The notes under the pieces were generated by a model. The model did no database searches, was not told where the DNA came from, and saw only the letters and a list, made by a program, of their open reading frames with translations. A program made the position numbers and the translations under genes. A stretch of 64,000 nt of DNA from Bacteroidota bacterium (lineage in GTDB: Bacteria; Bacteroidota; Bacteroidia; Chitinophagales; Chitinophagaceae), in contig JAFDZS010000008.1 in NCBI GenBank assembly GCA_018266775.1, positions 248,001 through 312,000 on the forward strand, given 5' to 3'. Below, piece after piece: positions 29,101 through 36,579 of the stretch (position 1 is its first letter; the number at the start of each line of letters is the position of its first letter).

Positions 29101-29186
29101 GAAATGCTATCAAGAAAATACTTGGCAAAGACGGGGAAGAATTAGATAAGGTTTTTGAGTTGGTTAAAAATCAAAGCGATTATTGA
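26139..29186 (+). CDS. hsdR: Type I restriction endonuclease subunit HsdR
   Basis: A 1015-residue translocating nuclease. The N-terminal PD-(D/E)XK nuclease shows D near 133 (RPDVVLYVNG) and ELK near 147. The helicase core has Walker A QGSGKS near 275, VDECHRTQ near 389 and FTGTPLL. The second RecA lobe includes LLTGFDAPSATYLYIDK and a long helical C-terminus that docks to HsdM. It cuts unmodified DNA after ATP-driven translocation. The operon is intact and looks functional. Confidence 0.95.
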   Translation: MNQVGQIERATQNRVVKLFQKQLDYFYLGNWEERESNSNIEENLLRKYLSEKKKYSETLISKALYDFNKAATKSDSLYDINKEVYSLLRYGIKVREEVGENTQTIELIDWKYPNKNDFYIAEEVTVKGEHDKRPDVVLYVNGIALATLELKRSTVSISEGVRQNLDNQEPKFIKQFFATVQLVMAGNDTEGLRYGTIATKEKHYLTWKEDCTVENLLDKHLLLLCNKEKFLELLHDFIVFDRGQKKLCRHNQYFGVKAAQEQVRKREGGIIWHTQGSGKSLTMVWLTKWIRENVKDARVLIITDRDELDKQIEKVFKGVGEDIFRCTAKDSKSGGAVLIEKLNDAKPWLLCSLIHKFGNKEEADYDEYIEDISKNLPPNFKAKGDIFVFVDECHRTQSGDLHKAMKKILPDAMFIGFTGTPLLKKDKQSSMEVFGKYIHTYKFDEAVFDKVVLDLRYEARDIEQNITSQDKIDLWFESKTKGLTDYAKAELMQRWGTMQKVLSSQSRLEKIVADIMLDMETKDRLQNGRGNAMLVSGSIYQACKYYELFQKAGLKQCAIITSFVPTTTDIKGEETGEGPTEKLRQYEIYQKMLNGKPTETFEEEAKKKFIDEPAQMKLLIVVDKLLTGFDAPSATYLYIDKKMQDHGLFQAICRVNRLDGDDKEYGFIIDYKDLFMSLEKSIDDYTSEAFDSFDKEDVEGLLSDRLGKGKERLDDALESIRALIEPVAAPKDQLSFRKYFCGNTEIPTDLKDNEQKRIALYKATISLIRAYANIANEMEEAGYTPQEIEQIKNDVKYFENLRAEIKLASGDYIDLKAYEPAMRHLIDTYISAEESQNISAFDDLTLVQLIVERGENAIESLPKSIKKNKEAVAETIENNIRRLIIDEMPTNPIYFEKMSVLLDELIKARKQEAVNYKKYLEKIVELTKKISKPETSSGYPRTMNSKAKRALFDNLNRDENLAAALDEEILKTKKDEWRGNKIKEREVRNAIKKILGKDGEELDKVFELVKNQSDY

Positions 29187-29187
29187 T

Positions 29188-29901
29188 GTGGGGCAAATAA
29201 TAATTTCAAATATCAAAATAGAAGTAGTAAAGAAGAATATTAAAAATCTTCATTTAGGGGTTTACCCACCTACAGGTAGAGTGAGAATTGCAGCGCCCCA
29301 GGGCACAAGCGATGAAACAATAAGATTGTTCGCAGTTTCAAAATTGGGTTGGATAAAAAGGCACCAGCGGAGTTTTGTTTCTCAAGACAGAGAGATGGCA
29401 AGAGAATTGGTTTCAGGTGAGAGTCATTACTTCAATGGAAAAAGATATTTGTTACAAGTTATTGAACAAAATGCCGCTGCAAAAGTTGAAGTATGGCACA
29501 AGAAAATTGCCCTATATGTTCGGAAAGAAAGCACAACGAAACAGAGGGTAGTTGTTTTAAATAACTGGTATCGAAGTCAATTAAAGACCCAGATACCTGA
29601 GCTTATTGCCAAGTGGGAAAGCATTCTGAAAGTGAAATTAAATGACTGGGGAGTAAAGCAAATGAAAACAAAATGGGGTACTTGTAATATTGAGCAAAAG
29701 AGGATTTGGTTGAATCTTGAATTAGCAAAAAAGCCCCTTCCCTGTCTTGAGTTTATAATAGTACATGAAATGATACATTTGCTTGAAAGACATCACAACG
29801 AAAATTTTATGGCTTATATGGATAGATACTTACCTAATTGGAAAGTACTAAAAAATGAGTTGAATAAGCTACCTGTCAGTCATTCGGATTGGAATTATTA
29901 A
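29188..29901 (+). CDS. YgjP/SprT-like zinc metallopeptidase linked to the type I system
   Basis: A 237-residue M48/DUF45-type metalloprotease. GTG at 29188, one base after the hsdR stop, is the likeliest start; a TTG at 29155 would overlap hsdR by 32 bp. The middle has MKTKWGTCNIEQKRIWLNLELA, then the catalytic HEMIH (about 192-196) followed by a His-rich LLERHHNENF, and it ends near YLPNWK. These are the standard motifs of the family. Such proteases often accompany type I systems in genomes, possibly removing DNA-bound subunits; the role is not settled. Confidence 0.85.
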   Translation: MGQIIISNIKIEVVKKNIKNLHLGVYPPTGRVRIAAPQGTSDETIRLFAVSKLGWIKRHQRSFVSQDREMARELVSGESHYFNGKRYLLQVIEQNAAAKVEVWHKKIALYVRKESTTKQRVVVLNNWYRSQLKTQIPELIAKWESILKVKLNDWGVKQMKTKWGTCNIEQKRIWLNLELAKKPLPCLEFIIVHEMIHLLERHHNENFMAYMDRYLPNWKVLKNELNKLPVSHSDWNY

Positions 29902-29914
29902 GTCCTCTGCTATT

Positions 29915-30700
29915 ATGGACACTATTAAAAATTGGAATGATATTATTGATAATCTTAGAGAGTTTAGTTATGTAACTAAACACGAAAAGACTTTTGCATT
30001 AGACAAATTTTCTCAATTTTCCCATTGGTACTATTTTCCAAATGAAGATACTTTTGCACCAAGCAAGTTTTTAGGCTACCGAAATACCAAAATAGATAAA
30101 TATGAGGGTAAAGGTTGGGGTGGAGTAACTCAAAACGCACTATCACGATATTTTGATCAAGTTCCTTCAGGAAGCAACGAATTCAAAAATTTATATTCAA
30201 AACTTGAAAGTTTTGCAAATTCACTAAATAAAAAAATAAGCTTCAAAACACGGCATGGAACGGGAGGGATTCATATGCCCAAAAAAGAATATAATCAAGC
30301 AGCCCAATATTCGCAAAAACTATATGACGTTTCAGCTGCTGATATAAGCGCAATAAAAGATGAAGATGGTCTGGAGGAAATTGAGGGTGCTAAAAAAACA
30401 AAATTGGTAAACTTTTATGAAAGAATTCCTGCCTTACGTGCCAAAGCAATCCAACTGCACGGTCTAAAGTGTGAGGTATGTGGATTTAACTTCAAAGATA
30501 GATATGGTGTTCATGGGGTAGATTTTATTGAGGTACACCATTTAAAACCATTGCACACTTATATTGACCCATCACTTGTTAACCCCAAGACAGATATGGC
30601 AGTTTTATGTGCGAATTGTCATCGTATGATTCATCGAAATAAAAATGTGCCTTTGACAATAGATCAGTTAAAAGAGCTTTGGAAGAAATATAACAGCTGA
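29915..30700 (+). CDS. HNH endonuclease, last gene of the restriction operon
   Basis: A 261-residue protein with a C-terminal McrA-type HNH nuclease: CEVCGF (about 185), FIEVHHLKPLH, and CANCHRMIHR (about 231), so two Cys pairs for structural zinc and the catalytic His. The first about 150 residues form an unrecognised domain (SHWYYFPNEDTFAPSKFLGYRNTKID), perhaps for DNA or modified-base recognition. It lies 13 bp after the protease gene, which suggests co-transcription and a second layer of restriction, perhaps against modified phage DNA. This is inferred. Confidence 0.82.
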   Translation: MDTIKNWNDIIDNLREFSYVTKHEKTFALDKFSQFSHWYYFPNEDTFAPSKFLGYRNTKIDKYEGKGWGGVTQNALSRYFDQVPSGSNEFKNLYSKLESFANSLNKKISFKTRHGTGGIHMPKKEYNQAAQYSQKLYDVSAADISAIKDEDGLEEIEGAKKTKLVNFYERIPALRAKAIQLHGLKCEVCGFNFKDRYGVHGVDFIEVHHLKPLHTYIDPSLVNPKTDMAVLCANCHRMIHRNKNVPLTIDQLKELWKKYNS

Positions 30701-30816
30701 CTTTACATCGCTATGGGTGCTGCAAGCCTAAAGCATCTATCAAGTTAATATTCAAGTATTTTATTGACAATTAGGTAAAACCTACCTTTATGTCACGCAC
30801 ACAAACGTGATGAATT

Positions 30817-32109
30817 ATGGAAAATTTTAAATCTATTTCTACTAAGAGCCTTCGCTTGTATTATTCGGTGCTCAGGAATAAAGAAGATAGGTGTACGGCT
30901 TTTTTATCTCAACTAACTGACAAAGACGACCCCGCCTTTAAGGATGCCGAAAATCAGTTAGATCAAGTAAAACAATCGCTTCATTCTGTTTCCGAAGAAA
31001 TCGAAAAAAGAAGTGACAAACTGATTTATTCAATTGAAGATATATACAAATTAGTTGGTCAAAGTGACAGCTACTGCTCCATCGACTTTTTCCTAAAATC
31101 ACCAGCTTATGAAAAATATGGAGAATCGGTTCATGGTTTGATATGGTATAAAAAGAAAGATCGTGAAGTTTTAGATGCAGCTATCGCCAAAAACGATTAT
31201 GAGCGAACCAACGGTATCATTTATTTGGATTCAGGTACTGATGATAAAAAGTTGCAACATGACTTGCAACATATTGGCTTCGAGGCGATTGATATTAAAG
31301 AATTATACAGGGTTGGTCCAGCAAAATCAAAGACCTATAAGGAAGGTGGAATCAAGGAAATTCCGAATACAATTCAGATCAAAATTGACTCAAATTTTGA
31401 CGTGATTGCAGCACAACAGTACGTTCTTGGTGGGTATCTCAAAATGGGATATTCATTACCTACACATGACTTAAATATTTATTATCGAAATCTGTTGTTA
31501 TTCTATCCTGATTTATTAAAAGAAGAAGATAATGACAAATACCTTTTAAAACCGGATAAATCTGGTTTTACCGAAGAAATTGAATATCTAATTTATGACA
31601 TCAAAGTACATGAAAAAATAGCAACGGCGGACGAAATAAAACAATGGTCGGAAATGCTAAAAACAAGATCAGATAAAAGGATGAATTTTATCAAGAAACA
31701 TCTCGGAATTTCTGAAAGGGCGATAACCGATTTGCTTTTAAATGATAAAAAAAGATACATCACATTAATGCAAAGCACCTGGATGTTTGAAACGGAAACC
31801 TTAGCTTACTTAGGCCCTAAAGCTTGTATTTACTGGGATTTTGAAAGATTCATCCATATTTTTCTTCGGCATTATCCCGATTTTTTCGTACCGGCTTCAA
31901 CAAAGGGACAAGGGAAGCATTTCCAATATTATTTCCAAGACATCCAACGTGTTGCAAAAATAATTTTAAATCAATTGAAAGACAAGATCAATGGTAAATT
32001 GGAATCAGGAAATCAGTTCACAATAAATGGTCACTATTATAATGGCAATCATTACCAAGTTAGAATAGACCCAGACGGAAAATTAATGCAATTTCACCCC
32101 CTTGATTAG
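30817..32109 (+). CDS. Unknown 430-residue protein paired with a MerR-HEPN-like gene
   Basis: No family was recognised. The N-terminal 80 residues are a predicted coiled coil (LDQVKQSLHSVSEEIEKRSDKL). A central alpha-beta part (YCSIDFFLKSPAYEKYG, GLIWYKKKDREVL) is followed by a helical stretch. The C-terminus has a compact tail (GHYYNGNHYQVRIDPDGKLMQFHP) of a kind that sometimes ends small nuclease or binding domains. There is no signal peptide or membrane helix. It is separated by 8 bp from the next gene, so the two form a unit inside the defence-rich element. Confidence 0.55.
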   Translation: MENFKSISTKSLRLYYSVLRNKEDRCTAFLSQLTDKDDPAFKDAENQLDQVKQSLHSVSEEIEKRSDKLIYSIEDIYKLVGQSDSYCSIDFFLKSPAYEKYGESVHGLIWYKKKDREVLDAAIAKNDYERTNGIIYLDSGTDDKKLQHDLQHIGFEAIDIKELYRVGPAKSKTYKEGGIKEIPNTIQIKIDSNFDVIAAQQYVLGGYLKMGYSLPTHDLNIYYRNLLLFYPDLLKEEDNDKYLLKPDKSGFTEEIEYLIYDIKVHEKIATADEIKQWSEMLKTRSDKRMNFIKKHLGISERAITDLLLNDKKRYITLMQSTWMFETETLAYLGPKACIYWDFERFIHIFLRHYPDFFVPASTKGQGKHFQYYFQDIQRVAKIILNQLKDKINGKLESGNQFTINGHYYNGNHYQVRIDPDGKLMQFHPLD

Positions 32110-32117
32110 AATAAAAA

Positions 32118-32915
32118 ATGTTTACAATGATTAATTATTCAATGAAATATGGAGTTTCAGAAGCTGCACGCTTATTGAAGCAGAAGAAGGAAACTTTAAA
32201 GACTTGGACTTATGTTTTCTCAGACTATTTAAGCCCAGATGCAAATCCCGGAAAAGGAAAGATTAGGCGATTTCAAATAGATGACATGCGAGTATTTGCT
32301 TATGTTTCAATGCATTGGGAAGAAAGTCCAGATATTGAAGACATTAAATATGGCCTCAACTCAAATAGTCAATTTGATTATGATACTATTGATGATTTTA
32401 TTACAGGTGTCACTCCTTTATTCAGAACGATGCCAGAAGATATTAATGTGAATTGGGGAGGTGTTGTTTTTGGTGGAGAATTTGAATTGGGCGATATTTT
32501 TTCTACTGCCAACTCGTTTAAGATAGCAGGTGACAGGCTTGTAGATATAGCATGTGAAAACGATGAGGAACGAGAGTTATTTCAACCTGCAGTTTACAAT
32601 TATCGCCATGCAACGGAGTTATATATCAAAGCTATCATTGGAGAGGAAATTAGCCATGACTTAAAAGATTTAATGAAAAAACTTAAAGTTTTTTTGATTA
32701 ATGAATTCAATGCTTTACCTCCTGAATGGTTTGAAAATATTATTGAGGCTTTCAATGATTCAGACCCAAAGGGTACAGCATTTAGATACGGGTTAACAAT
32801 ACCTAAAGATGAGTTATATGCAGATATGAGCCATATAAAAACACTTATGAATTGGGTTTCAGAATCTTTTAAGAAAATCCAGATAGAACGATATAAACAT
32901 GCCAATGCTCAATAG
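32118..32915 (+). CDS. MerR-type HTH fused to HEPN-like helical domain
   Basis: A 265-residue protein. Residues about 8-65 look like a MerR winged helix (YGVSEAARLLKQKKETLKTW ... RRFQIDDMRVFAYV). From about 135 a helical domain carries YNYRHATELYIKAIIGEEISHDLKDLMKKL, which resembles HEPN domains (helical nucleotide-binding or RNase folds found in toxins). A strict RxxxxxH motif was not proven. It lies directly after the 430-residue protein. A regulator-plus-effector or antitoxin-like role is an inference. ATGs at 32127 and 32142 are alternative starts. Confidence 0.55.
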   Translation: MFTMINYSMKYGVSEAARLLKQKKETLKTWTYVFSDYLSPDANPGKGKIRRFQIDDMRVFAYVSMHWEESPDIEDIKYGLNSNSQFDYDTIDDFITGVTPLFRTMPEDINVNWGGVVFGGEFELGDIFSTANSFKIAGDRLVDIACENDEERELFQPAVYNYRHATELYIKAIIGEEISHDLKDLMKKLKVFLINEFNALPPEWFENIIEAFNDSDPKGTAFRYGLTIPKDELYADMSHIKTLMNWVSESFKKIQIERYKHANAQ

Positions 32916-33082
32916 AGCATTTTCGATTATTTCATTTTACACCGCAAATTGTCGATAACAAAGGCGTCGATTTTATTAAAATTGAAAAAGTTAAGAAAAC
33001 GAAAGAAAAATTCCCTTTTCTCAAAAACTTTTTGGTACTTAGCCAAGAAGAAGAAAAGCAAGGAATTTTACGAAAGAGTTAA
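32912..33082 (+). pseudogene. 3' gene remnant without a start
   Basis: An open frame of about 56 codons ending at TAA 33080-33082 and reading FTPQIVDNKGVDFIKIEKV and, later, FPFLKNFLVLSQEEEKQ. It is protein-like but has no plausible start, so it looks like the truncated 3' end of a lost gene at the edge of the element. The family is unknown. Confidence 0.35.
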
Positions 33083-33106
33083 AAAACGGTTAACTTCACC
33101 AATAAA

Positions 33107-33139
33107 AAAACCTTGAAGTATTGATTACTACAAGGTTTT
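33107..33139. terminator. Hairpin terminator at the element's right edge
   Basis: Arms AAAACCTTG and CAAGGTTTT with a 15-nt loop; the A-run and T-run on both sides make it a good bidirectional terminator. It precedes a tRNA-end-like sequence, the same hairpin-then-scar order seen at 12.2 and 17.7 kb. Confidence 0.55.
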
Positions 33140-33150
33140 GATGTGAAAGT

Positions 33151-33165
33151 TTAGTAGGCTCGACA
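33151..33165. repeat. Possible right attachment scar TTAGTAGGCTCGACA
   Basis: Matches TTAGTAGCCCCGACA at 17719-17733 at 13 of 15 positions in the same orientation, and is followed by GGGGAAATGTCGAACC, which resembles a T-arm. It could be the right end of the integrase element, giving it a length of about 15.4 kb. The two mismatches leave doubt. A 21-codon frame (33172-33237) starts inside it, and the rest of the spacer to 33308 shows nothing recognisable. Confidence 0.4.
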
Positions 33166-33308
33166 GGGGAAATGTCGAACCAAATATGGGATGATTTGGC
33201 AAAAATCTATGAGGTCGCAAAAAAACTAGGGCTATGACCTTTGGATGTATCCTTTTCATCATTCGGCTTTATAGGCATGTCGCGAAAATCGCAGATATGC
33301 TGGATTGT

Positions 33309-34532
33309 CTAGGGTAGTTCTTTAATGAACTTCTGCAAATAGTCAATTTCGACATGATCCATTACCACAATCTTATACCAGTGAGTGCGCTCCGTATGAG
33401 TGTCCGGCACCAGACCATATTTACTAGCCAACGCTGAGCTAATATAGTTAGCCGATATGGAGATAATATTCATGTTGGGATGTCGGAAGTACGTTATGTT
33501 TTTGCTATCCAGTTGACTGCATAACCACTGTGTTCGGTATAGCAATTTATTTATTTTTTCGAACCAGCCGTGAGGCCCGTATGTAAACAGAATCATCCAC
33601 ACTGCAACCGCATTAGCCCCGGAGCGGCTGCCGCTAAGTGTTGTATCCATACCATTGACATACTTTGCTTCTTTTGTACAAGCGAACTGCATTAGCCCTT
33701 TCCTGATAATTAAGATGCCAGTTCCATAAGGTGCTTGTAGCATTTTATGCGCATCCAATGTTATCGAAGAGACAGCTTTATTTGAAAAATTACAATTATT
33801 ATCTGGGTTACTTATTGGGTATATAAATCCGCCAAATGCACCATCAATATGTATTTTATATTGAACACCATTTCTTTCAAGCAATTCGGCGTACAGATTC
33901 GGATCGTCCACACTGCCAAACATAGTAGTAGCCAGGTTAGCAATAACTATGAAATATTTTATGCCTTCCCCTTTTGCCTGAATTATATCGTCGTTCAACA
34001 AATGTGGCACTATGCATCGGGTGGTATTGTCTACATCAACACTTATCGACCGTATACTTAGTAGGTTGGCAGCCTTATAAACAGAGTAATGAGTATCAGC
34101 TGAGCTTAGCAATGCTATTTCCTGAAGGCTAGCATCAAACTCTTGCATAAAGTAGTTTCGGTATATCCATGCAGCCTGAATGTTTGCCTCTGTTCCGCCT
34201 GTTGCAATATATCCATCACAGCTACCATCTTCTGCGTTGAAAACATCTACGCTTAATAGCTCAATGACCTCTCTCTCCAATTGCTGAGTGCCTGCGAAAA
34301 AAGGTTCCGATTCACCAAGGGTGTGACAACCTATATGGTTTGGATTTTGAATATAGGTTCGTAACAACGGAGCATCTTTAAGAAACGATGCTTGTTCAGA
34401 GAAGACATAGGGATCAAGCTTGGATACTGGAATACCCAATGGTATGAAATCCTGGTAGTTTATATTTTTTTGCAAAGCAGAAGTGATGATTTTATCTTGC
34501 TCGCTGTGCGACAGTTTTTTCCAGTGCTTCAT
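33309..34532 (-). CDS. PLP-dependent group II decarboxylase / aminotransferase-fold enzyme
   Basis: A 407-residue fold-type I PLP enzyme. Visible features are GYIATGGTEANIQAAW (PLP phosphate region), HIDGAFGGFIYP (the Asp contacting the pyridine nitrogen) and SITLDAHKMLQAPYGTG with the Schiff-base Lys in DAHK. These match the histidine/glutamate/tyrosine decarboxylase group. The substrate cannot be read. It begins 11 bp after the fasciclin gene and is probably expressed with it, so the Fnr-type box upstream may govern it as well. Confidence 0.85.
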   Translation of the reverse strand: MKHWKKLSHSEQDKIITSALQKNINYQDFIPLGIPVSKLDPYVFSEQASFLKDAPLLRTYIQNPNHIGCHTLGESEPFFAGTQQLEREVIELLSVDVFNAEDGSCDGYIATGGTEANIQAAWIYRNYFMQEFDASLQEIALLSSADTHYSVYKAANLLSIRSISVDVDNTTRCIVPHLLNDDIIQAKGEGIKYFIVIANLATTMFGSVDDPNLYAELLERNGVQYKIHIDGAFGGFIYPISNPDNNCNFSNKAVSSITLDAHKMLQAPYGTGILIIRKGLMQFACTKEAKYVNGMDTTLSGSRSGANAVAVWMILFTYGPHGWFEKINKLLYRTQWLCSQLDSKNITYFRHPNMNIISISANYISSALASKYGLVPDTHTERTHWYKIVVMDHVEIDYLQKFIKELP

Positions 34533-34543
34533 TGCTCTTGCTC

Positions 34544-35101
34544 CTATTTTTTAGGTGGTAACAGCACCTCGTCGATAACATATATCAACCCGTTTGATGC
34601 AGGAATCACCGCAACAACGTTTGCCGTGCCGTTCACTTTTATTTTGTCACCACTTTTAGTGATCTTAATATTTTGCGAGTTTACCTGGCCAAGCGACTGA
34701 CCATCCTGTAACATTTCCTGTTTGTAAATTCCTACGGATACATGGTACTGCAAAATATCTGCAAGTTTATCTTTGTTTTCCGGTTTCATCAGATCTTCAA
34801 CAGTCCCCTTGGGTAACTTGTCAAATGCTGCGTTAGTAGGCGCAAAGACAGTAAATGGCCCTGATTTCTTCAACACGTCTACCAGTTCGGCTTGTTTAAG
34901 CGCGGCAACAAGAGTAGTATGATCTTTACTGCCGAGCGCAACCTGTACTACATCTTTCTGAGAAACATCATCCTTTATTTCTGTAACGGGTGGAGTTTGT
35001 TCGGTAGACGTTACCGGAGTATTGCTTTTGTTACCTTCATCTGACTTACAAGAGAAAATGAGAGAAAACAAGATGATCGCACCTAATGAGATTTTTTTCA
35101 T
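34544..35101 (-). CDS. Fasciclin-domain lipoprotein
   Basis: A 185-residue lipoprotein (lipobox LIFSC) with a Ser/Thr-rich linker and one fasciclin (FAS1) domain: LKKSGPFTVFAPTNAAFDKLP and the C-terminal NGLIYVIDEVLLPP are diagnostic. FAS1 proteins mediate adhesion or matrix contacts at the cell surface. Its promoter region carries an Fnr-like palindrome and a -7 element at matching distances, so it may be induced under low oxygen or NO. Confidence 0.9.
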   Translation of the reverse strand: MKKISLGAIILFSLIFSCKSDEGNKSNTPVTSTEQTPPVTEIKDDVSQKDVVQVALGSKDHTTLVAALKQAELVDVLKKSGPFTVFAPTNAAFDKLPKGTVEDLMKPENKDKLADILQYHVSVGIYKQEMLQDGQSLGQVNSQNIKITKSGDKIKVNGTANVVAVIPASNGLIYVIDEVLLPPKK

Positions 35102-35137
35102 TTTTCAAGTTTTAACTGTTAGTGAATGATCTTACTG

Positions 35138-35181
35138 TAAAACTATGTTGACAAAAAAATATATAACATGATCAATATCAC
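35138..35181 (-). promoter_or_regulatory. Fnr-like box and -7 element before fasciclin
   Basis: ATGAT-CAAT-ATCAC at 35168-35181 and, on the minus strand, TAGTTTTA at 35138-35145, close to the Bacteroidota -7 consensus TAnnTTTG. The inferred start site near 35132 puts the box centre about 42 bp upstream, the class II CRP/FNR position. The leader would be about 30 nt. Confidence 0.55.
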
Positions 35182-35216
35182 TTTACGGATAAAAAGGTCT
35201 TTTTATTCTTCTCTGG

Positions 35217-36386
35217 TTATTTGCGCCGTCTTCTTTTTATCTCCTGGTTGATTAACTCGAGCTCCCTGCTTGTTTGCCCGGCAACTGATGTGTTTTCCTG
35301 TGCTCTCCTCATTAAGTATGGAATTACGTCGTCGACAGGTCCATAAGGCAAATATTTGGACACATTGTATCCGGCGTTCGCTAGATTAAACGATATATTG
35401 TCTCCCATACCATAAAGTTGAGAGAAGTAGATATTAGAATTTGCAGGAAGGATTTGACGAGCCTGCATTACGCTTACAATTTTAATACAACTCAATTCAT
35501 TATGTGTCCCAATAAATAAAGAGAGTTTATCAATGTTCTCCAGGCAAAAAAGTAACGCAAGATCAAAATCCCTGTCGGTGGCTTCTTTGTTTGGTTGGAT
35601 TGGGTCTGTATATCCCTTTTCAATGGCTCGTGCCCGTTCCTTTTCCATGTATGCGCCGCGTACAATTTTCGCACCTAATACATATCCTTTCTTTAAAGCA
35701 TTTGCAAAAGCTAACTTCAGAAATGGCAACGTTCCCCAACTGTACATTTGATATGTATTGAAGATGATTGCACGCTTTTTATTAAAGCGCTCCATCATTT
35801 TTTCCGTTATGTCATTGACGGCTTCCTGAATCCATGTTTCTTCTGCGTCGATTAATATCATTAAATTACTCTCAAACGCCGCTAAACAAATGCGCTCGAT
35901 ACGATTGCATGCCTGTTCCCATTCCTCAAATTCATGCTCCGACAATGCATCTCCATTGCTTATTTTTTCCAGAAGGGCAAAGCGAGCGAAGCCAGTTACT
36001 TTGAGACTTAAGAAAGGAATGTTGGGCTCACTTGAGGCGAAATTAATCGCTTTGATAAATTCATTTGTAGCACTATCAAACTGGTTTTCGGTTTCTTTCC
36101 CCTCAACCCCATAATCAAGTATAACACCCACTCTGTGTTTGCCAATTTTTCTAGCTGTTAAGGCTGCTTCATCTAAAGTTTCTCCGCCACAAAATATTTT
36201 GTATATCGTGTTTTTGATTAACCTCTTTATGGGGAAATGTGCTTTGAGGGCTCGTTGTGTAATTGCGGAGCCGACCTTAGTAATTATTGGGGAATGCATA
36301 GAAAGGAACAATATCCTCGCCAGCGCTAAGTCCTTATCACTCTGATAGCGAAAAGCAATTTCCGTGTTGTCAAACTTAGATATCAT
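35217..36386 (-). CDS. Proline dehydrogenase family protein
   Basis: A monofunctional FAD-dependent proline dehydrogenase (about 389 residues) oxidising proline to pyrroline-5-carboxylate and feeding electrons to quinone. ATG at 36386 (MISKFDNTEIAFRYQSD) matches the usual N-terminus of Bacteroidota members; a longer frame to 36482 is less likely. Motifs: SLKVTGFARF, LMILIDAEETW, GAKIVRGAYMEKER and the C-terminal YLPYGPVDDVIPYLMRRAQEN, typical of the PRODH barrel. It ends in a basic tail. A pyrroline-5-carboxylate dehydrogenase is not present nearby. Confidence 0.92.
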   Translation of the reverse strand: MISKFDNTEIAFRYQSDKDLALARILFLSMHSPIITKVGSAITQRALKAHFPIKRLIKNTIYKIFCGGETLDEAALTARKIGKHRVGVILDYGVEGKETENQFDSATNEFIKAINFASSEPNIPFLSLKVTGFARFALLEKISNGDALSEHEFEEWEQACNRIERICLAAFESNLMILIDAEETWIQEAVNDITEKMMERFNKKRAIIFNTYQMYSWGTLPFLKLAFANALKKGYVLGAKIVRGAYMEKERARAIEKGYTDPIQPNKEATDRDFDLALLFCLENIDKLSLFIGTHNELSCIKIVSVMQARQILPANSNIYFSQLYGMGDNISFNLANAGYNVSKYLPYGPVDDVIPYLMRRAQENTSVAGQTSRELELINQEIKRRRRK

Positions 36387-36579
36387 ACAGGAAGTTTGAG
36401 GTGGGTAGAATTTACTGCAAATGTCAGCGTTAAAAGTTCTATAGATATGACCAAGATCATCTTTATTGCTGATTAACAGCATGAATTAAGAATTGGGCTT
36501 GTAGTTCTTTTGTGTTGTCAATTATTAACGATACACGCTAAAGGACAATAAGGTCTTAAAATCGTTAAAACACACAAAA

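Noticed and set aside
17719..33165. A complete tRNA at the scar positions
   Set aside because: Only the 3'-end-like 12-15 bases and T-arm-like traces are present; no anticodon or D arm could be folded.
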